Below, one piece after another: positions 33,964 to 43,128 of a DNA stretch of 64,000 nucleotides. The stretch spans positions 20,332-84,331 of the forward strand of contig CAIYMO010000030.1 in NCBI GenBank assembly GCA_903927345.1, in the 5' to 3' direction. The DNA is from an uncultured Armatimonadota bacterium. GTDB taxonomy: Bacteria; Armatimonadota; Fimbriimonadia; Fimbriimonadales; Fimbriimonadaceae. Within the stretch, counting starts at the first letter, position 1. Every line of letters begins with the position of its first letter. The notes under the pieces were generated by a model. It saw only the letters and a program-made list of their open reading frames with translations, did no database searches and was not told where the DNA came from. The position numbers were made by a program, and so were the translations under genes.

Positions 33964-36498
33964 ATGCGCTTTTTCGCTTTGGTTCTTGTACTGGGAGTCT
34001 CCGGTTCTCTCTCTGCCCAAGATCAACCCCAGGCTAACTGGAAGCTGATGAATCAGTTCGGCGGCAACTACATCCGACAGTACGTCTACAGCACGTCGCT
34101 CACGCCGAACTTCATCAATAAAACCGACGAATTTTGGTATTCCTGGAAGGATAGCAAGGGTGTCAAGTTCTGGCGGGTCAACCCAAAAGCCAAGAAGAAA
34201 GAGCCCCTGTTCGACTCGGCAAAGATGGCTGCTTATCTGAGTGAGTACACAAAGAAGCCGTACGACACAACAAACCTTCCACTCACGACGCTCACCTTTG
34301 ACGAGAAGAACGACCGAGTGATCAAGTTCACGGTCGACAACATTCTGTTTAGTTACGACACCGAGAAGGATGATTTCAAGAAGCTTGAAAAGCCAAAAGA
34401 GACTCCGGCAGCCCCAACCCCTCCGGAAGACCCGGCCTACATCGGTAGAACCGGTGGCGGCGGTGGCTTCGGAGGATTTGGCGGAGGGCGTGGACCAGGT
34501 GGCGGCGGCGGCGCCCGCGATTTCCGAAACTGGTCGCCCGACAAGAGTGCCTTCATCTACGCTCAAGACCACAACTTGTTCTATGTCGCAGTTGCGGATA
34601 AGAAAGAGCAGACGCCGGTTCAGCTCAGCAAAGACGGTGTCAAAGACTACAGCTTTGGTTCACGGTCTGAGCAAGCCGAAATCCAGCAGATGATGCAACA
34701 GCAAGATGGCACCACCACCCAAGGCGGAGGAGCCAACGCTAACGAGCAGCGAGTTCGCGCAGGTGGCACGTGGTCCAAGGATTCCAAGCGGTTCTTTGTT
34801 AGCCGGACTGATCAACGCAAGGTGAAAGATCTTTACTTGGTCAACAGCCTCAACCTCCCAAGACCGTCGTTGATGACCTACAAGTACGCAATGCCCGGCG
34901 AAGCGGACGTCCCCCAGCAGGAAACTTGGCTCTTTGAGCCAGAAACCAAGACCATCAGCAAGATGGAAATCGGAAAGTGGAAGGACCAACGCGCTATGGA
35001 TATGCACTTCCAAGATGCGTCCTCTGACGTGGTTCGATTCGTCCGCCGAGACCGTCTCCAGCGCAACATGGAAGTCTGCGACTACGACGCCAAAACCAAA
35101 AAGACGTCTGTGCTGATCACCGAAGGAGTAGAGAACGCCTTCCTCGAATCACAACAGATTCGATATCTTAAGCCAGGTGGCGATTTCATTTGGTGGTCAG
35201 AGCGAACCGGTTGGGGGCACTTCTACCTCTATAACAATGCCGGAAAGCTTAAAAACGCGATCACTAGCGGTCCTTACCGGGCGAACAATCTCGTAGAGGT
35301 TGAGCCAGAAAGGGGAAGACTATGGTTCAACTCAAACGGTCGCGAAGACGATGAGAACCCGTACTACAAGCACCTCTATCGAGTGAATCTTGATGGTAAG
35401 GATCTGACTCTGCTCGACAAGGGCGATGCGGATCACAACTCCACTCTCTCGACCTCGAAAGACTTTGCCGTCGACGTCGCTTCGCGCACCGACATGGCAC
35501 CTGTCGCAGTTCTTCGCGACAATGAGGGCAGAACTGTCCTCGAACTCGAGAAAACCGACTTGAGCCGGCTCTATCAAACCGGTTGGAAGATGCCAAAGAC
35601 CTTCACCGTCAAAGCTGCTGATGGCGTCACGGACATCTACGGCAACATGTGGCTTCCGTTTGACTTTGACAAAAACAAGAAGTACCCAATCATTGCCAAC
35701 GTCTACCCAGGTCCGCAGACTGAGTCGGTAACAACCGCCTTCTCTGCGACTGCGTCGAATCAGCGACTCGCCCAACTGGGATTCGTGGTAATCCAGATCG
35801 GAAACCGCGGCGGAAACCCCGCTCGTTCAAACGCGTATCATAGCTACGGCTACTACAATCTGCGAGACTACGGACTCTCGGACAAAAAAGCTGGAATCGA
35901 GCAACTCGCCGCCCAAAATCCTTGGATTGACATCGATAAGGTCGGTATCTACGGGCACTCAGGTGGTGGTTTCATGACGGCAGCCGCTCTCATGCTCCCT
36001 CCGTACAACGAGTTCTTCAAAGTCGGCGTGTCCAGTGCAGGCAACCACGATAACAACGTGTACAACCAGAACTGGAGCGAGCAGCATCACGGCCTCAAAG
36101 AGGTTCCGGTCAGCGGAACCACCAAGACAACCGAAGCCAAACCCGAAGACTCGTTCCTCGGCTGGGACGACCCGCAGTTCGACAGCGGTTACGGAACCAC
36201 CGGCACCCGATTCGACATCAAGGTTCCAACCAATGCGGAACTTGCTGCAAACCTCAAAGGGCACCTCTTCCTTGTTCACGGTGACATGGATAACAACGTT
36301 CACTATGCCGGAACCGTTCGGCTCATGGACGCCCTGATCAAGGCCAACAAGCGGTTCGACTTCATGTCGATGCCGGGTCAGGCTCACGGCTTCGGACCGA
36401 TGCAGAACTACTTCATGCAGCGACTGTACGAGTACTTCGTCCAGCACCTCATGGGGGCTCCACTTCCTGCGGGATCAGACATGGTGATCGCACCTTGA
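33964..36498 (+). CDS. S9-family prolyl oligopeptidase (DPP IV-like)
   Basis: An 844-residue exported serine peptidase. Signal peptide MRFFALVLVLGVSGSLSAQ. The middle is a DPP IV N-terminal-type propeller with a glycine-rich loop (GGGGGFGGFGGGRGPGGGGGAR) inserted near residue 160. The C-terminal peptidase domain has S666 in GIYGHSGGGF, the Asp in HGDMDNNVH and the His in GQAHGFG. Typical members release dipeptides from peptide N-termini in the periplasm. The last codons overlap the next gene's TTG start by four bases, so the two are co-expressed. Confidence 0.93.
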   Translation: MRFFALVLVLGVSGSLSAQDQPQANWKLMNQFGGNYIRQYVYSTSLTPNFINKTDEFWYSWKDSKGVKFWRVNPKAKKKEPLFDSAKMAAYLSEYTKKPYDTTNLPLTTLTFDEKNDRVIKFTVDNILFSYDTEKDDFKKLEKPKETPAAPTPPEDPAYIGRTGGGGGFGGFGGGRGPGGGGGARDFRNWSPDKSAFIYAQDHNLFYVAVADKKEQTPVQLSKDGVKDYSFGSRSEQAEIQQMMQQQDGTTTQGGGANANEQRVRAGGTWSKDSKRFFVSRTDQRKVKDLYLVNSLNLPRPSLMTYKYAMPGEADVPQQETWLFEPETKTISKMEIGKWKDQRAMDMHFQDASSDVVRFVRRDRLQRNMEVCDYDAKTKKTSVLITEGVENAFLESQQIRYLKPGGDFIWWSERTGWGHFYLYNNAGKLKNAITSGPYRANNLVEVEPERGRLWFNSNGREDDENPYYKHLYRVNLDGKDLTLLDKGDADHNSTLSTSKDFAVDVASRTDMAPVAVLRDNEGRTVLELEKTDLSRLYQTGWKMPKTFTVKAADGVTDIYGNMWLPFDFDKNKKYPIIANVYPGPQTESVTTAFSATASNQRLAQLGFVVIQIGNRGGNPARSNAYHSYGYYNLRDYGLSDKKAGIEQLAAQNPWIDIDKVGIYGHSGGGFMTAAALMLPPYNEFFKVGVSSAGNHDNNVYNQNWSEQHHGLKEVPVSGTTKTTEAKPEDSFLGWDDPQFDSGYGTTGTRFDIKVPTNAELAANLKGHLFLVHGDMDNNVHYAGTVRLMDALIKANKRFDFMSMPGQAHGFGPMQNYFMQRLYEYFVQHLMGAPLPAGSDMVIAP

Positions 36499-39458
36499 GG
36501 CGATTCTCCGGACTCATTCTCGCGGTCATTGCCGCAACGTCATACGCCCAAGTCAATCCCGATCTTTATTCGGGAATGACGTGGCGAAACATTGGCCCCG
36601 CACGCGGGGGGCGATCCATTGCAGTCGCAGGCAGTGTTCAGCGACCGAAGGAGTTCTACTTTGGCGCAACCGGCGGCGGAGTTTGGAAGACCACCGATGC
36701 GGGAACTAGCTGGACCCCAGTAAGCGACAACTCTTTTGGGACCGCCTCAATTGGCGCACTGGCAATCGCTCCCAGCGACCCCAACATCATCATCGCGGGA
36801 ACCGGAGAGCGAGACATTCGTGGAGACATTTCCCACGGCGACGGTCTTTATCGTTCGATGGATTCCGGCAAGACGTGGAACCACATCGGACTCCGAGAAT
36901 GCCAGACAATCTCCCGGATCGTCATTGATCCAACCGACCCGAACAAAATGGTTGTTGCGGCATTCGGCCATGTCTACGGACCAAATCGTGAGCGAGGAAT
37001 CTACAAAACAATTGACGGGGGTCTGAGCTGGCGGAAGGTGCTTTTTGAGTCAGAGAAAGCTGGCGCTGTCGACCTCGTTCAAGACCCAAACAACCCTAAA
37101 ATCTTGCTCGCAAGTACTTGGGAAGCCTGGCGAACGCCCTATTCAATGAACTCCGGCGGTCCGGGCTCAAAGCTCTGGAAATCCGAGGACGGGGGAGAGA
37201 CTTGGGCCGACCTAAGCCGAAACAAAGGTCTTCCTTCGGGAGTCCTTGGCAAAATCGGTGTTTCGATTTCTGCCGCAGATTCCGCGCGCTACTACGCAAT
37301 CGTGGAATCGTTGGAAGGAGGTCTTTTCCGAAGCGATGATTCCGGTAAGAGCTGGACACTGGTCAACAATGACCGCGACTGGCGCCAACGAGCTTGGTAC
37401 TACACCCATGTTTACGCCGGTCCCAAGAACAAGGACGAAGTCTACGTACTCAACGTCGGCTTCGGGCGCTCAACCGATGGTGGCAAGACCTTTTCAAGTC
37501 TGAACCCTCCGCATGGAGATAATCACGACCTATGGATTGCTCCGGATGATCCCAAGCGCATGATCGAGTCCAACGACGGCGGCGCCAATGTTTCTCTTGA
37601 CGGCGGTCAAACATGGACGGAACAAACTTTCTCAACCGGGCAGTTCTACCATGTCACAACTGATAACGCATTCCCGTATCGCATCCTTGGTGCCCAGCAA
37701 GATAACAGCACCGTCCGAATTGTCAGTCGAAAGTCTGGCGGCAACATCGGCACGGACGACTGGACAAGCACCGCCGGCGGCGAGAGCGGATACATCGCGG
37801 TAAAGCCGAACGATCCTGACATAGTTTTTGGCGGCTCCTACGGTGGCGACTTATCCTGGACCAACCACCGAACCAATCAGAGCCGAGCCGTCGATCCGTG
37901 GCCAAATAACCCAATGGGGCACGGTGTCGAAGACTCGGAGTACCGCTTCCAATGGACCTATCCTATCTTGTTCTCTCAACACAATCCGAACGTGTTGTAC
38001 ACCTGCTCCCAGTTCGTCCTCAAGAGCACGAATATGGGCCAGTCGTGGACCAAGATCAGCCCTGACTTGACCCGAAACGATAGGTCAACCATGGGCCCCT
38101 CTGGCGGACCGATCACCAATGATAACACCAGCGTCGAGTATTACGGCACCGTCTTCACTCTGGCGGAATCGTCCAAAAACAAGAACGTTCTTTGGGCGGG
38201 CTCGGATGATGGTCGAGTTCATGTCACCCGAGATGGCGGCAAGTCTTGGAAAGAGATCACTCCTTCCCGGATGCCGAAGAACGGCTTGGTCAGCATGATC
38301 GAAGCCTCTCCTTTTGCTGAAGGCACGGCCTTCGTAGCAGTGGACAACCACGAAAATGACGACTATGCGCCTTACGCCTACCGAACAACAGACTTCGGAG
38401 CAACCTGGACTCCAATTGTCGGGGGAGTCAAAAAGGACGAGTTCTTCAGAGTCATCCGTGAAGATCGAAAACGCAAGGGTCTCCTCTACGGCGGAACTGA
38501 GCGAGGTGTCCTTGTCAGCTTCGACAACGGAAACCAATGGCAATCTCTGAGTCTAAATCTTCCTGTCACGCCTGTCCATGACTTGGCTTGGAAAGACGAC
38601 GATCTCATCGTAGCCACGCACGGACGAGGCTTCTGGGTCCTGGACGACGTCACTCCGCTGCAACAGGCAGGATCGTCGACTAAGACCACCGTCTTCGCTC
38701 CAAAAGACTCGGTTGCGGCACGTTGGGGTAGCGGCGGCGGCGGCCGACGTCGGCAGGGCGCTTCATCTGCACCTATCAGCGATGTCGGTGCCAACCCGCT
38801 CTCAGGGTTGGTGGTTTCTTACTTCCTGGCTCAGCCGGTCAAATCGGTCGAGCTTGTCGTAAAAGACGCCAAAGGAACCATCGTCAGCAAGCGGAGTGGC
38901 TCTACGGAAAAGGGTTTCCAGCGCACCTCGATGTGGCTGGAGTACTCATCGTGGGAAATGCTGCCCGGAATGATCCTCTGGTCTGGGTTCCCATCTCCGA
39001 TCGCCGCACCGCCTGGGGCCTATAAGCTCGAGACGACGATTGACGGAGTTGTGACGAGCCACACTGTGAAGTGGCTACGGGATCCTCGCTCGGTCGGGAC
39101 AGACAACGATCTTATGGCCCAGTTCGAGTTTCTTCAGAAGGTATCCGCCCGCCTGACCGAAGCGAATCGAGCGGTGAAAACTTGCCGAGAACTTCGTGAG
39201 AAGCACCCTAGCTCACCACTCGTTTCCGAGCTAACTCAAATCGAAGAAGCAATCTATCAAACCAAGAACAAAAGCGGACAGGATCCTCTGAACTATCCGA
39301 TTCGGTTGAACGACAAACTCGCCGGGGTTTACAGCAACGCCCAGGGAGGAACAACTCGTCCGACCGATCAGGCTGTCGAGGTCTTCAAACGGCTCTCGCT
39401 AGAACTACAAGTCCAACTGGATCGTCTCGCTGCAATTCAAAAACAGCTAGCAAAGTAG
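36495..39458 (+). CDS. VPS10/sortilin-like BNR-repeat propeller protein
   Basis: A 987-residue exported protein. Signal peptide RRFSGLILAVIAATSYAQ. It has many BNR/Asp-box repeats, SxDGGxTW (for example TTDAGTSWTPV, SMDSGKTWNHI, SEDGGETWADL, SDDSGKSWTLV, TRDGGKSWKEI), forming one or two propellers. A C-terminal region after residue 720 has beta strands and helices. These proteins are annotated as VPS10/sortilin-type or glycosyl hydrolases, and none has a proven catalytic site in this sequence. The TTG start overlaps the peptidase stop, an arrangement that suggests they work together on peptide or glycoprotein substrates. Confidence 0.85.
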   Translation: MRRFSGLILAVIAATSYAQVNPDLYSGMTWRNIGPARGGRSIAVAGSVQRPKEFYFGATGGGVWKTTDAGTSWTPVSDNSFGTASIGALAIAPSDPNIIIAGTGERDIRGDISHGDGLYRSMDSGKTWNHIGLRECQTISRIVIDPTDPNKMVVAAFGHVYGPNRERGIYKTIDGGLSWRKVLFESEKAGAVDLVQDPNNPKILLASTWEAWRTPYSMNSGGPGSKLWKSEDGGETWADLSRNKGLPSGVLGKIGVSISAADSARYYAIVESLEGGLFRSDDSGKSWTLVNNDRDWRQRAWYYTHVYAGPKNKDEVYVLNVGFGRSTDGGKTFSSLNPPHGDNHDLWIAPDDPKRMIESNDGGANVSLDGGQTWTEQTFSTGQFYHVTTDNAFPYRILGAQQDNSTVRIVSRKSGGNIGTDDWTSTAGGESGYIAVKPNDPDIVFGGSYGGDLSWTNHRTNQSRAVDPWPNNPMGHGVEDSEYRFQWTYPILFSQHNPNVLYTCSQFVLKSTNMGQSWTKISPDLTRNDRSTMGPSGGPITNDNTSVEYYGTVFTLAESSKNKNVLWAGSDDGRVHVTRDGGKSWKEITPSRMPKNGLVSMIEASPFAEGTAFVAVDNHENDDYAPYAYRTTDFGATWTPIVGGVKKDEFFRVIREDRKRKGLLYGGTERGVLVSFDNGNQWQSLSLNLPVTPVHDLAWKDDDLIVATHGRGFWVLDDVTPLQQAGSSTKTTVFAPKDSVAARWGSGGGGRRRQGASSAPISDVGANPLSGLVVSYFLAQPVKSVELVVKDAKGTIVSKRSGSTEKGFQRTSMWLEYSSWEMLPGMILWSGFPSPIAAPPGAYKLETTIDGVVTSHTVKWLRDPRSVGTDNDLMAQFEFLQKVSARLTEANRAVKTCRELREKHPSSPLVSELTQIEEAIYQTKNKSGQDPLNYPIRLNDKLAGVYSNAQGGTTRPTDQAVEVFKRLSLELQVQLDRLAAIQKQLAK

Positions 39459-39467
39459 TAGCTTATC

Positions 39468-39496
39468 CATGGCGGCATTGATATAATGCCGCCATG
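39468..39496. promoter_or_regulatory. Perfect palindrome around a TATAAT box and start codon
   Basis: A 12-bp inverted repeat (39468-39479 with 39485-39496) encloses GATAT. TATAAT at 39482-39487 is six bases before the ATG at 39494, which lies in the right arm. It looks like an operator covering a leaderless promoter. Confidence 0.6.
39482..39487 (+). promoter_or_regulatory. Leaderless -10 box (TATAAT) of the DUF1579-like gene
   Basis: A perfect TATAAT ends six bases before the ATG at 39494, overlapping the loop and right arm of a 29-base palindrome. No convincing -35. Confidence 0.6.
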
Positions 39497-39955
39497 CCGA
39501 CCCCAAAGTTCCTTGGCGAAGCCACCGGTTGGTGGGAGGGGACTTCATCCCTGAGCCTTCCGTGGCAGCGGAAGGAGCCCTACGACTCCAACTCGGCGCT
39601 TCACATTGACCTCGGTCCTCGGGGAACCTTTGCGCAGATCGAATACCGTTGGAGTTACGAAGACACCGTACAGCACGGCGTTCTGCTCATCGCGGGCAGC
39701 AAAAAAGCTGGTGAAGTGACAGTAGGCTGGGTCGATTCTTGGCATCAAAGTCCAAATGTGATGACCATGACCGGCAAGTGGGAGAAGGATGATTCACTCT
39801 CCGTGCTAGGGCACTATTCGGATGGTTCGGGTCCGCAGTGGGGTTGGCGTTTTGAACTGGCTCTCATCGCGGAAACACTCCAATTCGAGATGACGAATAT
39901 CCATCCGGATGGCAAAGAAGAGTGGGCTGTTCGGTGCCACTACAAGCGGAACTAA
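39494..39955 (+). CDS. DUF1579-like protein
   Basis: A 153-residue cytoplasmic protein with a lipocalin-like beta pattern: FLGEATGWWEGTSSLSLPW at the start, then FAQIEYRWSYEDTVQHGVLLIAG, VTVGWVDSWHQSPNVMTMTGKW and LQFEMTNIHPDGKEEWAV. These match DUF1579-type domains, whose function is unknown. Its promoter and start codon lie within a perfect palindrome. The DUF6985-like gene follows after four bases. Confidence 0.75.
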   Translation: MPTPKFLGEATGWWEGTSSLSLPWQRKEPYDSNSALHIDLGPRGTFAQIEYRWSYEDTVQHGVLLIAGSKKAGEVTVGWVDSWHQSPNVMTMTGKWEKDDSLSVLGHYSDGSGPQWGWRFELALIAETLQFEMTNIHPDGKEEWAVRCHYKRN

Positions 39956-39959
39956 GTCG

Positions 39960-40640
39960 ATGTCCGAGTTCCTCGCTCAGTTTCGACCTGATCCCGAGTT
40001 TCCCGAGGACCGATGGGTCTGGTGGACGTCCAAGCCAGTTCTTGTCAATTACGTTTCCGAGTTCGCACCTTTTGACGACCAGTTTCAAAACTATAAAATT
40101 CCGAAAAAGAGACCTTATCCACTGGAACCATCGTGCACCTGGTGCTCCGTGGCCGACTCCGAGGTTGCGGTGTTCATTTTTGAGAAGAGTTTGGAAGCCG
40201 CCTCCTTGCAACACAGAGCATGGGAATTTCTTGTTGATAATGCGGACCTAGTCGAACAAAAACTGGCGCAAAAGATCACACTGATCCAACGTCAGTGCCT
40301 AGATCAACTCGCTGAGGAGATTACTGAAGGTGGGCCGTACGCGGATCAGTGGGAGATAATTCGCTCAAAAGTCCCCTCGCCCGAGACTGATCTGAATCGG
40401 TTCTACAAACTTGTCGGAATCACCCTCGCAACCTCGGGCCTGGATGACCTAGCGTTTATTGGCTTTGAGTTCCAGACTGCCTGGGATAAGGACCACGGAC
40501 TCGAGATTGTGATGCACAAAGATCGAGTCCTCGCCAAGGCAGGAATGACTGAATTGATCTCTGGATACGGCTCATTTTTGGACGGAATCAAAGGAACCCA
40601 GGCTTTCGCGCTAGATCCGTGCGATTTCAAACTGAAATAA
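39960..40640 (+). CDS. DUF6985-like protein
   Basis: A 226-residue protein. The C-terminal third ([35 protein letters not shown]) resembles the end of DUF6985 proteins, which have the pattern F-x-W-D-x-E/D-H-G-L. No catalytic motif is visible. I chose the ATG at 39960, four bases after the previous stop, instead of a longer frame that would overlap the preceding gene by about 50 bases. Such proteins are often found in immunity or contact-system gene sets, but nothing of that kind is seen here. Confidence 0.65.
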   Translation: MSEFLAQFRPDPEFPEDRWVWWTSKPVLVNYVSEFAPFDDQFQNYKIPKKRPYPLEPSCTWCSVADSEVAVFIFEKSLEAASLQHRAWEFLVDNADLVEQKLAQKITLIQRQCLDQLAEEITEGGPYADQWEIIRSKVPSPETDLNRFYKLVGITLATSGLDDLAFIGFEFQTAWDKDHGLEIVMHKDRVLAKAGMTELISGYGSFLDGIKGTQAFALDPCDFKLK

Positions 40641-40643
40641 AAC

Positions 40644-40731
40644 TGGAGGAGAGAAGGGGATTCGAACCCCTGAGCCCTTTCAGGCTTCTTGTTTTCAAGA
40701 CAAGCGCGATCGACCACTCCGCCATCTCTCC
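40644..40731 (-). tRNA. tRNA-Ser (anticodon TGA)
   Basis: On the minus strand GGAGAGA (40731-40725) pairs with TCTCTCC (40654-40648) and an encoded CCA follows (40646-40644). The anticodon stem CTTGT/ACAAG closes the loop CTTGAAA, giving TGA. A long variable arm and the T-loop TTCGAAT are present, as expected for tRNA-Ser. The base before CCA reads T, unusual for a serine tRNA discriminator. Confidence 0.93.
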
Positions 40732-40781
40732 AATCTTGGTCTTGCGATCAATATAATACTCGGTTGGTTCCAGATACTTCG

Positions 40782-40979
40782 CTAGTTAGACTGTTGGCTC
40801 GTAAGCCGTATAGCCATTTTCTGCCCAAGCCATAGTCCCGCTCCCAAACCCCAAAACAGAAAGAGTAGCTGCCAAAGCTCGTGCTTGCTCGGGATGAAAG
40901 TGAATGCAATCGCTGCCCCAACGAAGACCCCAGTGAGTCCGCCCACCAGAATCGTAGAGAAGGCAAGGACAGATTTCAT
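40782..40979 (-). CDS. Small two-helix membrane protein
   Basis: A 65-residue protein with two hydrophobic helices (LAFSTILVGGLTGVFVGAAIAFTF and LWQLLFLFWGLGAGLWLG) joined by a short polar turn, ending in QQSN. I do not recognise a family. It is divergent from the pseudopilin gene, start codons 46 bases apart, and a TATAGT box lies nine bases upstream. Short, but its composition is consistent with a real membrane protein. Confidence 0.5.
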   Translation of the reverse strand: MKSVLAFSTILVGGLTGVFVGAAIAFTFIPSKHELWQLLFLFWGLGAGLWLGQKMAIRLTSQQSN

Positions 40980-41013
40980 GAGTTCTTAACTATATCTCCA
41001 ACTCTTTTAGAGA

Positions 41014-41019
41014 TAAGAT
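41014..41019 (+). promoter_or_regulatory. Leaderless -10 box (TAAGAT)
   Basis: TAAGAT ends six bases before the GTG at 41026. Confidence 0.52.
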
Positions 41020-41025
41020 TCTAGG

Positions 41026-41763
41026 GTGAGACGCGCATTCACCCTCATCGAGTTGCTAGTTGTCATCGCGATCATTGCGATTCTCGCCGCGATTCTGTTC
41101 CCTGTGTTTGCCCAAGCCAAAGCGTCGGCAAAGAAATCAGCTTGCCTCTCCAACACCCGGCAGCTGGGAATCGGTCTGATGATGTATATGGCGGACGAAG
41201 ATGACACGCTCTTCTTCTTCGGTCACGCTGTCGATACATCCCGAACTCGCCCGCTCGTCCCCTTCGGCGCAACGATCGAAAACCGCTGGTGGAACCAAAT
41301 CCAACCCTACTTGAAGAACCGCGACGTGCTGTGGTCGCCGAGCGATCAGCTAAGAAAGCCGCACCCGCTCGAGGACGGTCAGGCGGGCCGACCCTTTGTG
41401 CCCCGCTCCTACGTCGCAAACCGAGCCGCTGAGGGCCTTAACTACACCATGATCGACGAGGTTTCTTCGATCGTTGTTGTCACGCTCAAAAACGGTGTTT
41501 ACGACGACTCATGGTACGAGCCACCCAAAAATCTTTACAACAAGAGCGCAACAACTCCCCCCGTCCTTTGGTTGGACGGACAGCTTGGCGGTGTCAACAA
41601 TACGTTCTTCGACGGACACGCGAAGTGGCTGTCCAAAGGCGTCCTGCTTTCCAATCCGTGTGGGCTCCCATATTCGGGTGTCCAGCTGATGCGCCAGTTC
41701 CCAATCCCGCCCACCCCTGGCCAGCCCACCCGCACCCCTTGGCACCCGAATTGTCCTTCATAG
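41026..41763 (+). CDS. Type II secretion-like pseudopilin, H-X9-DG type
   Basis: A 245-residue prepilin with the N-terminal signal [21 protein letters not shown]; the residue before the cleavage site is Ala, not the usual Gly. After the pilin helix come [30 protein letters not shown] and the acidic ADEDD, then a C-terminal [10 protein letters not shown], the H-X9-DG signature. Families of this type are greatly expanded in Armatimonadota, Planctomycetes and Verrucomicrobia, and their roles are mostly unknown. It starts at GTG and appears leaderless. Confidence 0.9.
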   Translation: MRRAFTLIELLVVIAIIAILAAILFPVFAQAKASAKKSACLSNTRQLGIGLMMYMADEDDTLFFFGHAVDTSRTRPLVPFGATIENRWWNQIQPYLKNRDVLWSPSDQLRKPHPLEDGQAGRPFVPRSYVANRAAEGLNYTMIDEVSSIVVVTLKNGVYDDSWYEPPKNLYNKSATTPPVLWLDGQLGGVNNTFFDGHAKWLSKGVLLSNPCGLPYSGVQLMRQFPIPPTPGQPTRTPWHPNCPS

Positions 41764-41782
41764 CGGGTAGCCTCTTTGCTGA

Positions 41783-42493
41783 ATGAGACCAGACGGACGC
41801 CAGCCCGACCAACTACGACCTTACACCTTCGAGCGAGGCTTTGCCAAGTTCGCCGAGGGCTCATGCCTTCTCAAACTGGGCGATACCCACATGTTGGTCA
41901 CCGCGACTGTCGAAGAACGCGTTCCTCCGTTCTTGAAAGGGAAGGGACAGGGTTGGGTCACCGCCGAGTATTCAATGCTTCCTCGATCAGGTCGACAGCG
42001 AAACAACCGCGACCTTATGAAGCCGAACGGTCGTTCGATGGAAATTCAGCGACTCATTGGCCGTGCACTCCGCGCCGTCGTTGACCTCGAGGCACTCGGG
42101 GAGCGAACGATCACCATCGATTGCGACGCGATTCGAGCCGATGGGGGAACCCGTTGCGCGTCCATCACAGCTGCGTACGTCGCTCTCTACGACGCGCTTG
42201 AGCACCTAAAGGGCAAGCGTCTCATCAAGAAGGATGTTCTCAAGGATCAAATCGCGGCAATCTCGGTTGGAATCTACCGCAACACCGAAGTTCTCGACCT
42301 CAACTACGACGAGGACTCCGTCGCCGAAACCGACATGAACGTCGTCATGACCGGATCTGGAAAGTTTGTGGAAGTGCAGGGCACTGCTGAAGGCGAACCA
42401 TTCGCTGCCGACGAACTGGGTCGCATGCTCAAGCTTGCAAAAACGGGTTGTGATGAGCTGTTCGCAGCCCAGCGTGAAGCTCTCGGACTATGA
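41783..42493 (+). CDS. rph: Ribonuclease PH
   Basis: A 3'-5' phosphorolytic exoribonuclease that trims tRNA 3' ends, here 236 residues, the usual size. Motifs: [13 protein letters not shown] at the start, [63 protein letters not shown] and [20 protein letters not shown]. It opens the rph-rdgB-unknown-tsaB-murB operon. The rph-rdgB pairing is common in bacteria. rdgB overlaps it by four bases. Confidence 0.96.
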   Translation: MRPDGRQPDQLRPYTFERGFAKFAEGSCLLKLGDTHMLVTATVEERVPPFLKGKGQGWVTAEYSMLPRSGRQRNNRDLMKPNGRSMEIQRLIGRALRAVVDLEALGERTITIDCDAIRADGGTRCASITAAYVALYDALEHLKGKRLIKKDVLKDQIAAISVGIYRNTEVLDLNYDEDSVAETDMNVVMTGSGKFVEVQGTAEGEPFAADELGRMLKLAKTGCDELFAAQREALGL

Positions 42494-43086
42494 TCTCAAA
42501 GCTGGTCATCGCCACTCATAACCGAAAGAAGGCCGGCGAAATGGTCACGATTTTGGGAGCTCGCTTCCCAAACATAGAAATCGTGACCCTTGCCGACTAC
42601 GAAGGTGCCCCAGAACCTGAGGAAACCGGAACGACTTACGCTTCTAACGCGCAAATCAAAGCAGAATCGGCGTTCAACTTCACGAATGAGTGGTGTGTTG
42701 CAGACGATGCAGGGCTCGAAATCGACGCTCTAGACGGCGCCCCTGGACTCTACAGCAAACGGTTCGGCGGCGAAGACTTGCCATTTCCTGAGAAGATGGC
42801 AATGATCCTCGAGCAGATCAGCGGAACGGAATCCCGTGCCGCTCGGTTCCGTTGCAACGTCGCCCTGATCGGTCCAAACTTCCCATGCAAAGTGTTCGAG
42901 GCGATCTGCGAGGGTGTGATCTCCGAAGAACCAAGCGGCGGTGGGGGCTTTGGCTACGACCCGATCTTCTATCTCCCGGAGATGGGTTGTACAATGGCCG
43001 ATCTCACTGCGTCCCAGAAGCACCAAATCAGTCACAGAGGGAAGGTTTTGAAGATGGTTGGCGACGAGATCGAAACCCTGGGATAA
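42490..43086 (+). CDS. rdgB: dITP/XTP pyrophosphatase
   Basis: Cleans inosine and xanthosine triphosphates from the nucleotide pool. The 198 residues have the Ham1/RdgB pattern: [14 protein letters not shown] (substrate loop), [34 protein letters not shown] and the [16 protein letters not shown] motif, ending with SHRGKVL. The ATG overlaps the rph stop. No fusion with rph is seen. Confidence 0.95.
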   Translation: MISKLVIATHNRKKAGEMVTILGARFPNIEIVTLADYEGAPEPEETGTTYASNAQIKAESAFNFTNEWCVADDAGLEIDALDGAPGLYSKRFGGEDLPFPEKMAMILEQISGTESRAARFRCNVALIGPNFPCKVFEAICEGVISEEPSGGGGFGYDPIFYLPEMGCTMADLTASQKHQISHRGKVLKMVGDEIETLG

Positions 43087-43128
43087 CTAACGGGCTTCTG
43101 AGGCGTCCATAATCCTTAGAGACATTCT

